NCBI RefSeq assembly: GCF_003857055.1
Contig: NZ_QGSZ01000132.1
Coordinates: forward strand, 1-33,708
DNA from: Micromonospora inaquosa
Lineage (GTDB): Bacteria; Actinomycetota; Actinomycetes; Mycobacteriales; Micromonosporaceae
DNA: 33,708 bases
Reading direction: 5' to 3'
Shown here: in pieces, positions 1 through 9,298 of the stretch
Layout: each line of letters starts with the position of its first letter
Position numbering within the stretch: position 1 is the stretch's first letter
The notes under the pieces: model-generated
What the model was told of the DNA's origin: nothing
Databases searched by the model: none
Seen by the model: only the letters and a program-made list of their open reading frames with translations
Translations under genes and position numbers: made by a program

Positions 1-1148
1 GGGGCGGGGAGGACGGTCACGGTGCCGGGGGCGGTGAAGCCCCGTTCCGCGTACGCGTCGGTTACGGCGGCGGCTACCGCGTCGGCCTGGTCGGCCTCGA
101 TCAGCGCGAGCACGCATCCACCGAAGCCTCCGCCGGTCATCCGGGCGCCCAGCGCACCGGCCGCCAACGCCGCCTCGACGGCGGTGTCGATCTCCGGCAC
201 GGTGATCTCGAAGTCGTCGCGCATCGAGACGTGGGAGGCGGTCAGCAGCGGGCCGATGTCGCGGACCCGGGCGGCTCGGAGCAAGGCCACAGTGTCCAGC
301 ACGCGCTGGTCCTCGGTGACCACGTGCCGGACCCGTCGCCGGGTCTCCTCGTCGTCGAGCTGACTCATCGCGGCGTCGAGCTGGTCGATGCGCACGTCCC
401 GCAGCGCGGCGACGCCGAGGGCCTTGGCACCGGCCTCGCAGGAGCGACGGCGGGCCGCGTACTCCCCGTCGGCGTGGCGGTGCGGCGCCCGGCTGTCGAT
501 GACCAGCACCGCCAGGCCGGCAGCGTCCAGGTCGAACGGGATGTGCTCGACCGACTCGTCGCGGCAGTCGAGGAAGAGGGCGTGCCCGGCCCGGCAACGG
601 ATCGCCGCCGACTGGTCCATGATGCCGGTCGGCGCACCCACGTAGACGTTCTCCGCCCGCTGGGCCAGCCGGGGCTGCAGTTGCGGGGCGAGCTCCAACC
701 CGCCGAGGTCGAGCAGGGCGGCCAGCACGGCTGACTCCAGCGCGGCCGAGGAGGAGAGCCCGGAACCCAGCGGCACGTCGGAGGCGATCGCCAGCCGGGC
801 ACCCGGCACCGGATGACCGGCCTCGCGCAGTGCCCAGACCACACCCGCGACGTACGCCCCCCAGCCGGTGACCCGGCCCGGCTCGGCGACGTCGTCAGCG
901 CCGAAGGTGATCGTCTCACCGGAGAGCTCGGACCAGACCGTCCAGTGCTCCCCGTCCTGCCGGTCGGCTGCGACGACGGTACGCATCGGCAGCGCAAACG
1001 GCAGCACGAAGCCTTCGTTGTAGTCGGTGTGCTCGCCGATCAGGTTGACCCGACCCGGGGCCGCCCAGCGACCGGACGCCTGGCCGCCGAACTGCGCGGA
1101 GAAGCCGTCCGCAGCCCGCTCGGCGACATCATCGCCCGGGCGGATCAT
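1..1148 (-). CDS. galK: Galactokinase, 3' end cut by window edge
   Basis: Galactokinase phosphorylates alpha-D-galactose to galactose-1-phosphate in the Leloir pathway, in the cytoplasm. The reading frame gives about 382 codons before the left edge, close to the usual length of about 385, so only a few C-terminal residues can be missing. The N-terminal sugar-binding signature is seen as PGRVNLIGEHTDYNEGF, the GHMP ATP-binding loop as PLGSGLSSSAALE, and the third GHMP motif as MTGGGFGGCVLAL. The ATG at 1148 overlaps the galE stop in an ATGA, so translation is probably coupled to galE. No galT is visible; it could lie past the left edge. Family assignment is secure. Confidence 0.95.
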   Translation of the reverse strand, partial: MIRPGDDVAERAADGFSAQFGGQASGRWAAPGRVNLIGEHTDYNEGFVLPFALPMRTVVAADRQDGEHWTVWSELSGETITFGADDVAEPGRVTGWGAYVAGVVWALREAGHPVPGARLAIASDVPLGSGLSSSAALESAVLAALLDLGGLELAPQLQPRLAQRAENVYVGAPTGIMDQSAAIRCRAGHALFLDCRDESVEHIPFDLDAAGLAVLVIDSRAPHRHADGEYAARRRSCEAGAKALGVAALRDVRIDQLDAAMSQLDDEETRRRVRHVVTEDQRVLDTVALLRAARVRDIGPLLTASHVSMRDDFEITVPEIDTAVEAALAAGALGARMTGGGFGGCVLALIEADQADAVAAAVTDAYAERGFTAPGTVTVLPA

Positions 1149-2128
1149 GACTGCCCCAGGATGTGGGTGCGGTAGAACGACCAGGCGTCCCCGACCATGT
1201 CGTGCAGGGTCGGCTTCTGCGGCACCCAGCCCAGCTCGTCGCGGGCCAGCGCGGACGACGCGACCAACTCGGCCGGGTCGCCCTCGCGGCGTGGGGCCAC
1301 CTCGACGGGCAGTTGGTGCCCGGTGACCTCGCGGACCACGTCGACGACCTGGCGGTTGGTGAAGCCGTTGCCGTTGCCCAGGTTGTAGATCCGGTGTTGC
1401 CCGCTGGTGGCTGCGTCCAGCGCCAGCAGGTGCGCGCGGGCCAGGTCGGCGACGTGGATGTAGTCGCGGACGCAGGTGCCGTCGACGGTGGGGTAGTCGT
1501 CGCCGAAGAGCTGGAGTTTTTCGCGCCGGCCGGCGGCGACGTCCAGCGCGATCGGGATCAGGTGTGTCTCCGGGTCGTGCCGCTCGCCGAGCATGACGTC
1601 GCCGTCGAGGTGCGCGCCGGCCACGTTGAAGTAGCGCAGCGACACGGCGGCCAGCCCGTGCGCGATCGCCTCGGAGGTGAGTGCCATGTCGACGGCGAGT
1701 TTGGTGGCGCCGTACGTGTTGGTGGGCGCCTTGACCGCGTTTTCGGTGATGGGCAGCTCGGTGGGGTTGCCGTAGACGGCGGCGGTGGAGGAGAAGACCA
1801 TCCGGGGCACCCCGGCGGCCCGGACCGCGTCGATCAGGGCGAGCGTGCCGACTGTGTTGTTCTGCCAGTACAGCTCTGGCTTGACCATCGACTCACCGGC
1901 GGCGATCAGGGCGGCGAAGTGCAGCACCCCGTCGAACCCGGCGTCCGCGGTGATGACGCGGGCGGCGTCGTGGATGGACGCCTCGACGTGGGTGGCGTCC
2001 GGGGCGAGGGCCTCGCGGTGGCCGGTGCGTAGGTCGTCCAGGATGACCACCTGGTGGCCCGCGTCGAGCAACATTCGGGTCACCACGCTTCCGATGAAGC
2101 CGGCGCCCCCGGTGACGAGCAGTTTCAC
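1145..2128 (-). CDS. galE: UDP-glucose 4-epimerase
   Basis: Interconverts UDP-galactose and UDP-glucose with bound NAD, supplying the Leloir pathway and cell-wall sugars. It is an extended short-chain dehydrogenase of 327 aa, the usual GalE size. The Rossmann motif TGGAGFIGS is at residues 6-14, the catalytic Ser/Thr lies in FSSTAAVYG near 113-115, and the YxxxK pair is Tyr139/Lys143 in YGATK. The start is GTG at 2128, preceded by a perfect AGGAGG (complement of 2136-2141) seven bases upstream, which decides it over later starts. It is the first gene of a galE-galK operon, with an AT-rich promoter-like stretch near 2229-2248. Confidence 0.95.
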   Translation of the reverse strand: MKLLVTGGAGFIGSVVTRMLLDAGHQVVILDDLRTGHREALAPDATHVEASIHDAARVITADAGFDGVLHFAALIAAGESMVKPELYWQNNTVGTLALIDAVRAAGVPRMVFSSTAAVYGNPTELPITENAVKAPTNTYGATKLAVDMALTSEAIAHGLAAVSLRYFNVAGAHLDGDVMLGERHDPETHLIPIALDVAAGRREKLQLFGDDYPTVDGTCVRDYIHVADLARAHLLALDAATSGQHRIYNLGNGNGFTNRQVVDVVREVTGHQLPVEVAPRREGDPAELVASSALARDELGWVPQKPTLHDMVGDAWSFYRTHILGQS

Positions 2129-2228
2129 GTCGTTGCCTCCTGCCTGGCCCGCCCGGGACGTGGCCCTTGGGTGATCACACTAGGGCGGTGGTCGGCATCC
2201 TCGCCGACAGCACCGGCAACCCCATTCC

Positions 2229-2248
2229 ATCATAATCTTTCACGATTA
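2229..2248 (-). promoter_or_regulatory. Putative galE promoter and small operator
   Basis: This is an AT-rich island in otherwise GC-rich DNA. Read on the minus strand it holds TATGAT (2234 to 2229), a good -10 hexamer about 100 bases before the galE start. Overlapping it is the inverted repeat TAATC-N6-GATTA (2233-2248), which could be a repressor site for galactose control. No strong -35 is evident and no regulator gene is adjacent. Inference only. Confidence 0.4.
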
Positions 2249-2310
2249 AACAGAGCCGAACATCGTTGGCCCGCTTCGCGTGATACCCGGTGCGGCGGGC
2301 ACCCGGTGTC

Positions 2311-2316
2311 TACCAT
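2311..2316 (+). promoter_or_regulatory. -10 element for a leaderless CBS-domain gene
   Basis: TACCAT fits the actinobacterial -10 consensus TANNNT and ends seven bases before the ATG at 2324. No Shine-Dalgarno sequence precedes that ATG. The spacing predicts a transcript beginning at or next to the start codon. Confidence 0.45.
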
Positions 2317-2323
2317 CTCTGTC

Positions 2324-3490
2324 ATGCGGGAAGTAGCCCGTACCGGGCTCCGGCGACGCGCGCGGGCACACCCCCGCCGCGAGCCCGGTCCGCTCGCCCG
2401 GGCCGTCGCCCGGGTGCTGGTCCGCGCCGCGGACGGTGCCACCCGACTCGTCACCGATCTGCTCGGGACCGGTCCGACGGCCGGCCGGGAGCACATCTCG
2501 GAAGCCGATCTGCGGGACCTGGTCGCGGCGAACACGGTGCTCGACCCGGACGAGCGGCGGATCATCGACGAGGTCCTGGTGGCCGGTGCCAGTCTGATCC
2601 GCGAGGTGATGATGCCGCGCACCGAGGTGGTCTTCCTGCCGGCGCAGCTGACCATCGCCGAAGCGGGCCGACTGGTCCGCGCCGAAACACACACCCGCTA
2701 CCCGGTCACCGACGGCACCCACGACGACGTGGTCGGCTTCGTGCACCTCCGGGACGTACTGCTTCGCCCGGACGTCGACCCGTGTGTCACCGTCGGTGAG
2801 TTGGCCCGGGAGGTGAAACGGCTCCCCGGCAGCAAACGGGTGCTCGCCGCGCTGACCGAGATGCGCCGGGAGGGCCACCACCTCGCGGTGGTGGTCGACG
2901 AGTACGGCGGCACGGCCGGGATCGTCACCCTGGAGGACCTCATCGAGGAGTTGGTCGGTGAGATCCACGACGAGTACGACGCCACCCCGGAGCCGGTGCA
3001 CGCTGGCCTGCCCGCCGTGGTGGACGGTCGCCTCAACCTCGCTGACTTCGCCGAGCGGACCGGGGTGGCACTACCCGCCGGCCCGTACGAGACGGTCGGT
3101 GGGTTCGTCATGGCCGCGCTGGGCCGGCTTCCGGTGACCGGCGACGAGGTGCCGGTGCCCGCCGAGCCCGCCGACGTCGGCGCGCCCGATCAGGCCGAGC
3201 CGCCGGCCGGCTGGCTGCTGCGGGTGCTGACCTTGGACGGCCGCCGGGTGGCCCAACTCGCCGTCGCGGCGCGCGGCACCGAGCAGCGCCGCGAACAGCG
3301 CACCCAGCAGCGCCGCGAGTACGACGCCCAGCCGATCTCGACGGGTGGCCCGGAGCAGGCCGGGGAGGCGGTGGCGGGGCAGCACCGGCGGGTCGCCGTC
3401 GGGCCGACGCGCCGGGTCGGCAGGGGCGAACCACGCGAGGTCAGCACCTCGGCACCGGCGGGCCGAAGCCGACCCGCCGGCCCGTCATGA
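2324..3490 (+). CDS. CBS-pair / CorC-HlyC domain protein (hemolysin-like, no DUF21)
   Basis: A TlyC/CorC-like protein of 388 aa. Residues about 60-95 match the linker that normally follows a DUF21/CNNM membrane domain. A CBS pair follows (about 95-215; MMPRTEVVFLPA at the start, DEYGGTAGIVTLEDLIEELV near its end), then a CorC_HlyC transporter-associated domain to about 313. Relatives with DUF21 are linked to magnesium/cobalt efflux; here the membrane domain is absent, as in CorC, so the protein should be soluble or peripheral. The last 75 residues are rich in Gln, Arg, Gly and Pro and look unlike the family. The ATG at 2324 was chosen because it is the first in-frame start clear of galE, with a -10 suited to a leaderless message. 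Family sure, role inferred. Confidence 0.8.
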   Translation: MREVARTGLRRRARAHPRREPGPLARAVARVLVRAADGATRLVTDLLGTGPTAGREHISEADLRDLVAANTVLDPDERRIIDEVLVAGASLIREVMMPRTEVVFLPAQLTIAEAGRLVRAETHTRYPVTDGTHDDVVGFVHLRDVLLRPDVDPCVTVGELAREVKRLPGSKRVLAALTEMRREGHHLAVVVDEYGGTAGIVTLEDLIEELVGEIHDEYDATPEPVHAGLPAVVDGRLNLADFAERTGVALPAGPYETVGGFVMAALGRLPVTGDEVPVPAEPADVGAPDQAEPPAGWLLRVLTLDGRRVAQLAVAARGTEQRREQRTQQRREYDAQPISTGGPEQAGEAVAGQHRRVAVGPTRRVGRGEPREVSTSAPAGRSRPAGPS

Positions 3491-4549
<1,059 letters not shown>

Positions 4550-4598
4550 GCCCGCGGTACAGGTGGACGGGTCGGTGGTCGGAGGGGCGGCGCGAAGC

Positions 4599-5144
4599 GT
4601 GGATCGCAGTGGCGGGGTGCCGCCGACCGGCGACACCATCCAGATCGGCATCGCCGTGGACATCCCCGAGCCGTGGGGTGCCCAGCTCACCCGGCGGCGG
4701 GTCGAGGCCGGTGATCCGCTGGCGGTGCCCGCGCACGTGACGTTGCTCGGTCCCACCGAGATCCGGACGGCCAACCTGCCCGCTGTCGAGCAGCACCTGG
4801 CCGCCGTCGCCGCCGCGCACCTGCCGTTCACGCTGCACCTGCGGGGCACGGGCACGTTCCGTCCGGTCACCCAGGTGGTGTTCGTCGCGGTGGCCGCCGG
4901 GATCAGTGAATGCGAGTTGCTGGCCGCGGCCATCGCCGCGGCACCGGGCCTGCACCGCGAGCTCCGCTTCCCGTACCATCCGCACGTCACCGTGGCTCAG
5001 GACGTGGCACCGGAGGCCCTGGACAAGGTCTACGAGGATCTGGCCGACTTCTCGGCGATGTTCGAGGTCGACGCGTTCACCCTCTTCTCGCACAGCGGGC
5101 AGGCCCGATGGCAGCCGCGCCGGGACTTCTGCCTCGGCGACTGA
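4599..5144 (+). CDS. 2'-5' RNA ligase-like 2H phosphoesterase
   Basis: A 2H phosphoesterase of the LigT/2'-5' RNA ligase family, about 181 aa. The two diagnostic H-x-T/S motifs are present: HVTL in PAHVTLLGPTE and HVTV in YHPHVTVAQ. The family acts on 2'-5' or cyclic phosphodiester bonds in RNA or nucleotides; the substrate here cannot be told from sequence. The start is uncertain: GTG at 4599 follows GGAGGGG (4581-4587) with rather long spacing, while GTG at 4563 would add 12 residues. The domain proper begins at TIQIGIAVDIPEPW. It stands close behind trpS and ahead of the yihY-like gene, so it may be co-transcribed with both. Confidence 0.82.
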   Translation: MDRSGGVPPTGDTIQIGIAVDIPEPWGAQLTRRRVEAGDPLAVPAHVTLLGPTEIRTANLPAVEQHLAAVAAAHLPFTLHLRGTGTFRPVTQVVFVAVAAGISECELLAAAIAAAPGLHRELRFPYHPHVTVAQDVAPEALDKVYEDLADFSAMFEVDAFTLFSHSGQARWQPRRDFCLGD

Positions 5145-5222
5145 AGCGCGTTGACGCGCCGGCCGGCGAGCCTCGCAAGCCGGTTGCCACTACAGCGGTG
5201 GGAGATCGGCGAGGATGATCGC

Positions 5223-6149
5223 GTGAACGTGATCGGCCGGATCGAGGCGGGTATCGACCGCTGGGTGAGCGGCGCGCGCCACCGGTCGAGCCTCTTCGAT
5301 CATGTGTGGCGGGCCGGCGTGCTCTACGGCGAGGTGCTGGCCGGCCGGTTGGCCGCCGCCATCGCCTACTACGGCTTCTTCGCGGTGTTCGCCCTCGCCC
5401 TTGTCGCGTTCTCCATCTTCGGCGCGATCCTGGAGGACAACGACGAGGTCAGCGCGGCGGCGGCCGACTTCCTCAAGGAGAATCTGCCGTTCCTGGACGC
5501 CGAGCAGATCGCCAACTCCAGCGGCACTGTCGGCGTGGTCGGCCTGGTCATCCTGGTCTTCACCGGGATCGGCTGGGTGGAGGCCATCCGGTCCTCACAG
5601 CGGCTGATGTACCACCTCAATCAACAGCCGGGCAATCTGGTGGTGCGGCGGCTCGTCGACCTCGGCGTGATGATCGGCGTCTTCGTGCTGCTCGGCGTCT
5701 CGGTCGCGGCGGTGGACGCGTTGGAGTCGCTGCTGCGTTTCCTGCTCCGCAGCACCGGCTCGGTCGGTCTGACAACGATCAGCGCGGTGCTCAGCGTGCT
5801 GGTCAACACCGTGCTCGCCACCGCGTTGCTGCTCGCCGTGCCCCGGCTGCGGATGAGCCGGTCCCGGCTGCGCCCGGTGGTGGTGCTGGTGGCGGTCGGT
5901 ATCACGCTGCTGAACACCGTCGGGCGGTACTACGTGGTGCGGACCGAGCGGAATCCGGCGTACACCGTGGTGGCCGGCGCGGTCGGGCTGCTGCTCTACC
6001 TCTACCTGCTCAACCAGTTGGTGCTGTTCGGCGCGGCGCTCCTCGCGACCAGCACCAACGGCCGAGTGGTGGACCTGGCGGAGACCCCCGCACCACCGAA
6101 GGATGCCGACGAGGGCATCGACCCTGGCACGCCGGGCGGTGCGGGCTGA
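5223..6149 (+). CDS. YihY/BrkB family inner-membrane protein
   Basis: A polytopic membrane protein of 308 aa from the YihY/virulence factor BrkB family, once mis-annotated as ribonuclease BN. About six hydrophobic segments are visible, among them [36 protein letters not shown], the segment around [16 protein letters not shown], and [20 protein letters not shown] near the C-terminus. The family signature A-YY-FFA is present. Its role is unsettled (envelope homeostasis or transport have been proposed). GTG at 5223 was chosen because GCGAGGA stands at a usable ribosome-binding distance and the upstream frame lacks a plausible start. The C-terminal tail is short, polar and proline-rich. It overlaps the next gene by one base (TGATG). 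Confidence 0.88.
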   Translation: MNVIGRIEAGIDRWVSGARHRSSLFDHVWRAGVLYGEVLAGRLAAAIAYYGFFAVFALALVAFSIFGAILEDNDEVSAAAADFLKENLPFLDAEQIANSSGTVGVVGLVILVFTGIGWVEAIRSSQRLMYHLNQQPGNLVVRRLVDLGVMIGVFVLLGVSVAAVDALESLLRFLLRSTGSVGLTTISAVLSVLVNTVLATALLLAVPRLRMSRSRLRPVVVLVAVGITLLNTVGRYYVVRTERNPAYTVVAGAVGLLLYLYLLNQLVLFGAALLATSTNGRVVDLAETPAPPKDADEGIDPGTPGGAG

Positions 6150-6535
6150 TGACGGAAGGCGCGCAGGTGCTGATCTCGGTAGATCCGGACTCGTCGGTAC
6201 CCCCGTACGAGCAGGTGCGTGTGCAGCTCGCCGAGCTGATCGGCGATGGACGGTTGCCGGTGGGCAGCCGACTGCCCACCGTCCGGCAGCTCGCCGCCGA
6301 CCTGCGGTTGGCCGCGAACACCGTGGCCCGCGCCTACCGGGAGTTGGAGGCGGCCGGGCTGCTGGAGACCCGGGGGCGCAACGGCACCTTCGTCGCCCCC
6401 GGACGGGACGACGCCGTCGACCGGTTGCAACGGGCGGCGGCCGGCTACGCGGCGGAGGCGGCCCGGCTCGGCGTTCCGCCGGCCAGCGCGCTCGCCCTGG
6501 TCCGCGCCGCTCTGGACGCTGTCCGTCCCGGCTGA
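6149..6535 (+). CDS. GntR-family regulator, YtrA-like short form
   Basis: A 128-aa transcription regulator with an N-terminal GntR winged helix-turn-helix (about residues 15-80: [14 protein letters not shown], the recognition region [20 protein letters not shown], and a wing ending [10 protein letters not shown]) and a short helical C-terminal part. No FadR, HutC or MocR effector domain is present, which fits the YtrA subfamily, whose members usually control ABC transporters or membrane proteins beside them. No ABC gene is adjacent here; the neighbour is the YihY-like gene, with which it overlaps by one base (stop TGA, start ATG), so it may regulate that operon itself. Confidence 0.88.
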   Translation: MTEGAQVLISVDPDSSVPPYEQVRVQLAELIGDGRLPVGSRLPTVRQLAADLRLAANTVARAYRELEAAGLLETRGRNGTFVAPGRDDAVDRLQRAAAGYAAEAARLGVPPASALALVRAALDAVRPG

Positions 6536-6616
6536 CCGGCCGCCGATCGACCGCCGGACGGGCGACAACTGAGGAGAACGGCGTCGGGGCTCGCCGTCGC
6601 GGACCATGATGAGCCG

Positions 6617-7054
6617 GTGGGCGCACTCATGACACTGGACCTGCCGGCGGACTCACCGCTCCTCGGCCTGCCGTGGATCATCACCTTCGGTCCGCTCGGT
6701 GATCTCGACGAGTGGGAGCCGGTGGTCTGCGGGCCGTACGAGCGACCGCACGCGTTGGCCCTGGCCGAGGCGGTGGTGGCCGACGAGCAGCTGGTGGCCG
6801 TGGTGGAGCCGTTGCTGCCGGCACTGTCCCCGGACGAGATCCGCGGTGAGATCGCCGCCGCGCAGGTCGCCGCCGAGGACGAGGCCCGTCAGGTGGAGGG
6901 GGCCGACCTGTACGGGGACTTCGAGGACGTGATCGACGAGGAGTTGGACGCGGCAGCCGACGAGGCGGGCCACGGGGAGCCCGCCGAACCGCCGGACGAG
7001 GCCGAGGTGCGCGACGGCTTCACCCGGATCGCGGCGTTGCTCACCGCGAAGTGA
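6617..7054 (+). CDS. Acidic protein of unknown function
   Basis: A 145-aa protein that I cannot assign to a family. The N-terminal half is mixed alpha/beta-looking (LPWIITFGPLGDLDEWEPVVCGPYERPHA); the second half is very acidic and Ala-rich, predicted helical, with a low-complexity stretch rich in Glu/Asp near residues 85-125. No signal peptide or membrane segment is present. The start is probably GTG at 6617, since CATGAT (6605-6610) six bases upstream could serve as a -10 for a leaderless message; ATG at 6629 is the alternative. Codon use has the strong G/C third-position bias of its neighbours, which supports it being real. It converges on the VOC gene with four bases between the stops. 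Confidence 0.65.
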   Translation: MGALMTLDLPADSPLLGLPWIITFGPLGDLDEWEPVVCGPYERPHALALAEAVVADEQLVAVVEPLLPALSPDEIRGEIAAAQVAAEDEARQVEGADLYGDFEDVIDEELDAAADEAGHGEPAEPPDEAEVRDGFTRIAALLTAK

Positions 7055-7058
7055 GACG

Positions 7059-7427
7059 TCAGCGGGTCGGCGCGCGGTCCAGCACGCAGAACTCGTTGCC
7101 CTCGGGGTCGGCGAGAACCGTGAAGTGTTCGGCCCCGGTCTGCCCGACGTCGATGTGCCGCGCGCCGAGGCTCAGCAGCCGCCGTACCTCGGCCTGAGGG
7201 TCCGCGTCCGCGACCACGTCGAGGTGTAGCCGGTTCTTGCCCCGCTTGGCGGTGCCGGAGCCCTGCAACCACACGGTTGCCGCGGCGGCGGACGGCCCGG
7301 GCGGCCAGAGCTTGGCGCTGCCGTCGTCACCCCGTTCGACCTCGTAGCCGAGCGCCGCCGACCAGAACGCGACCATCACGTCCAGGTCCTCGACGTCGAG
7401 CGTGCACTGGGCGATCCGTACCACCAT
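7059..7427 (-). CDS. VOC (glyoxalase/bleomycin-resistance fold) protein
   Basis: A single-domain vicinal-oxygen-chelate protein of 122 aa. Paired beta-alpha-beta-beta-beta units are visible: IAQCTLDVEDLDVMVAFWSA opens the first, and HLDVVADADPQAEVRRLLSLGA leads to the second, which ends with the typical FTVLADPEGNEFCVLD. The putative metal ligands are the His of LHLDV and the Glu of NEFCVL. The family covers glyoxalases, dioxygenases and drug-binding proteins; this short glyoxalase_6-like type usually has no known substrate. GGAGGTGA stands three bases before the ATG at 7427 and six before a GTG at 7424, so either may start it. The gene appears to stand alone. Confidence 0.85.
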   Translation of the reverse strand: MVVRIAQCTLDVEDLDVMVAFWSAALGYEVERGDDGSAKLWPPGPSAAAATVWLQGSGTAKRGKNRLHLDVVADADPQAEVRRLLSLGARHIDVGQTGAEHFTVLADPEGNEFCVLDRAPTR

Positions 7428-7500
7428 GGGTCACCTCCGTAACGATGGTCCCAATGCGGTACCCGTGCTCCCGGCGGGCCACACCACCGGCCCCTACGGA

Positions 7501-7540
7501 CACCGGCGCCACGCGGAGCGGACTCCGCGTGGCGCCGGTG
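7501..7540 (-). terminator. Perfect 18-bp hairpin after the GH13 gene
   Basis: The arms at 7501-7518 and 7523-7540 (CACCGGCGCCACGCGGAG and its exact complement) close on a four-base CGGA loop. It lies about 90 bases past the alpha-glucosidase stop, as expected for a terminator of the lacI-GH13 unit. There is no T-run, which is common for terminator hairpins in high-GC actinobacteria. The remaining bases of 7428-7631 show nothing else recognisable. Confidence 0.6.
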
Positions 7541-7631
7541 GCACCTCACCCCCCACCACAAGGGGTCGGTAGCCCAGCCGCCCGTCGGCGCGGGGCACGA
7601 CGAACGACCAGGTCGAAAACGAGTTACCCGT

Positions 7632-9266
7632 TCAACGCTGTTCCAACCAAACTGCCGCGTCAATTGGCAGCAGATGACCGGAGCCCTGCTCGGTGAGCTC
7701 GTCGCTGGCGACGAGCGGCCGACCGTACCCGTGGATCAGGACCGGTGCGCCGCTGAGGTTGACCGCGCAGGTCAGCACTGCTGCGCCGGAGGTGCGGGAG
7801 AAGGCCAGCACGCCGGGTTCGCTCTCCCGCCAGGTGACCCCGTCGGCGTCGAGGGCGAGCGCGGGATGAACGTGGCGGATCCGCAGCGCCGCCCGGTACA
7901 ACTCCAGGGTGGAGCCGGGCACGTTGGTCTGCGCCGTGACGGAGAGCGTCCGCCAGAGAGCCGGCGCGGGTAGCCAGCTCAGTTCGCTGCCGGCCGGCCC
8001 GAAGCCGTACGGGGCCGACTCGCCGCTCCACGGGATGGGCACCCGGCAGCCGTCGCGGCTCTCACCGGTGCGCAGGAACGCCGGATCCTGGCGCAGCTCG
8101 TCGGGAAGGTCGAGGACCTCCGGCAGGCCCAACTCCTCACCCTGGTAGAGGTAGGCGCAGCCGGGCAGGGCGAGCATCAGCAGGCTGGCGGCGCGGGCTC
8201 GGCGCAGCCCTTCGGCACCGTCGCCGTACCGGGTGACGTGCCGCTGCTTGTCGTGGTTGGAGAGCACCCAGGTGGTCGGCGCCCCGACCACTGTCGCCTC
8301 GGCCAACGCGGTGTCGATCACCTTGCGGAAGGAGTCGGCCGACCAGGTGGCGTCGAGGAAGTCGAAGCTGAACGCCTGGTGCAACTCGTCCGGGCCGATG
8401 TAGCGGGCCAGCCGCTGCGGGGTCTCCGCCCACGCCTCGGCGACCGCCATCCGAGCACCCGGGTAGCTGTCCAGGATGGGCCGCCAGGCCCGGTAGATCT
8501 CGTGCACCTCGTCCTGGTCGAAGTACGGCAGCCGCCCCTTGCCGAGCAGTTCGACCTGACGCTGACCGGTGGTCATCGAGCTGAAGCCGACGTCCGGCAG
8601 CCCTTCCGCCTTGATCATGCCGTGTGCCACGTCGATGCGGAATCCGTCAACGCCGCGGTCCAGCCAGAACCGCAGCACGTCCTCGAACTCGGTGCGGACC
8701 TCCGGGTGACGCCAGTTCAGGTCGGGCTGCGACGGGTCGAACAGGTGCAGATACCACTGACCGTCCGCGATCCGGGTCCAGGCGGGGCCGCCGAAGATGC
8801 TCTCCCAGTCGTTCGGCGGCAGCTCGCCGAATGCGCCCTGGCCGTCGGCGAAGAGGTAGCGGGCCCGCTCCGGTGAGCCGGGGCCGGCGGCGAGCGCGGC
8901 GGTGAACCAGTGGTGGGCGCTGGAGGTGTGGTTGGGGACGAGGTCGACGATGATCCGCAGGCCGTGGGCGTGCGCGTCGGTGATCATCGCGTCGAAGTCG
9001 TCGAGGGTGCCGAACATCGGGTCGACGTCCCGGTAGTCGGCCACGTCGTACCCGCCGTCGATCATGGGCGAGGTGTAGAAGGGGGTCAGCCAGAGCGCGT
9101 CCACCCCGAGGTCGCGCAGGTACGGCAGGCGCTGCCGGATGCCCTGGAGGTCGCCGGTGCCGTCGCCGTCGCTGTCGGCGAAGCTGCGGACGTAGACCTG
9201 GTAGACGACCGCGGAACGCCACCAGTCGTCGTCGGTGGCGGGCGGTGGGGTGGCGGCGCTGATCAT
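7632..9266 (-). CDS. GH13 alpha-glucosidase (oligo-1,6-glucosidase type)
   Basis: A 544-aa glycoside hydrolase of family 13 that should release glucose from alpha-linked oligosaccharides such as maltose, isomaltose or trehalose-type sugars. The (beta/alpha)8 barrel motifs are intact: VVYQVYVRSFADSDGDGTGD at the N-terminus, region I DLVPNHT, region II DGFRIDVAHG with nucleophile Asp212, region III VAEAW with acid/base Glu277, and region IV LSNHD with Asp339. No signal peptide, so it is cytoplasmic and should act on imported sugars. The ATG at 9266 fits the family N-terminus; a TTG at 9302 overlapping the lacI stop as TTGA would add 12 residues. It follows lacI by about 30 bases, so the two form one unit. 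Confidence 0.92.
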   Translation of the reverse strand: MISAATPPPATDDDWWRSAVVYQVYVRSFADSDGDGTGDLQGIRQRLPYLRDLGVDALWLTPFYTSPMIDGGYDVADYRDVDPMFGTLDDFDAMITDAHAHGLRIIVDLVPNHTSSAHHWFTAALAAGPGSPERARYLFADGQGAFGELPPNDWESIFGGPAWTRIADGQWYLHLFDPSQPDLNWRHPEVRTEFEDVLRFWLDRGVDGFRIDVAHGMIKAEGLPDVGFSSMTTGQRQVELLGKGRLPYFDQDEVHEIYRAWRPILDSYPGARMAVAEAWAETPQRLARYIGPDELHQAFSFDFLDATWSADSFRKVIDTALAEATVVGAPTTWVLSNHDKQRHVTRYGDGAEGLRRARAASLLMLALPGCAYLYQGEELGLPEVLDLPDELRQDPAFLRTGESRDGCRVPIPWSGESAPYGFGPAGSELSWLPAPALWRTLSVTAQTNVPGSTLELYRAALRIRHVHPALALDADGVTWRESEPGVLAFSRTSGAAVLTCAVNLSGAPVLIHGYGRPLVASDELTEQGSGHLLPIDAAVWLEQR

Positions 9267-9298
9267 TCGAGCAATATGCCGGCCTGCCGCTGCAAGCG

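Noticed and set aside
3071..3385. A hydrophobic-looking minus-strand stretch (GVVLAALLGALFAALLGA) that resembles the first helix of a DUF21 domain
   Set aside because: It is antisense to the Gln/Arg-rich tail of the CBS-domain gene; no further DUF21 helices or start signals follow, so the likeness is a composition effect.
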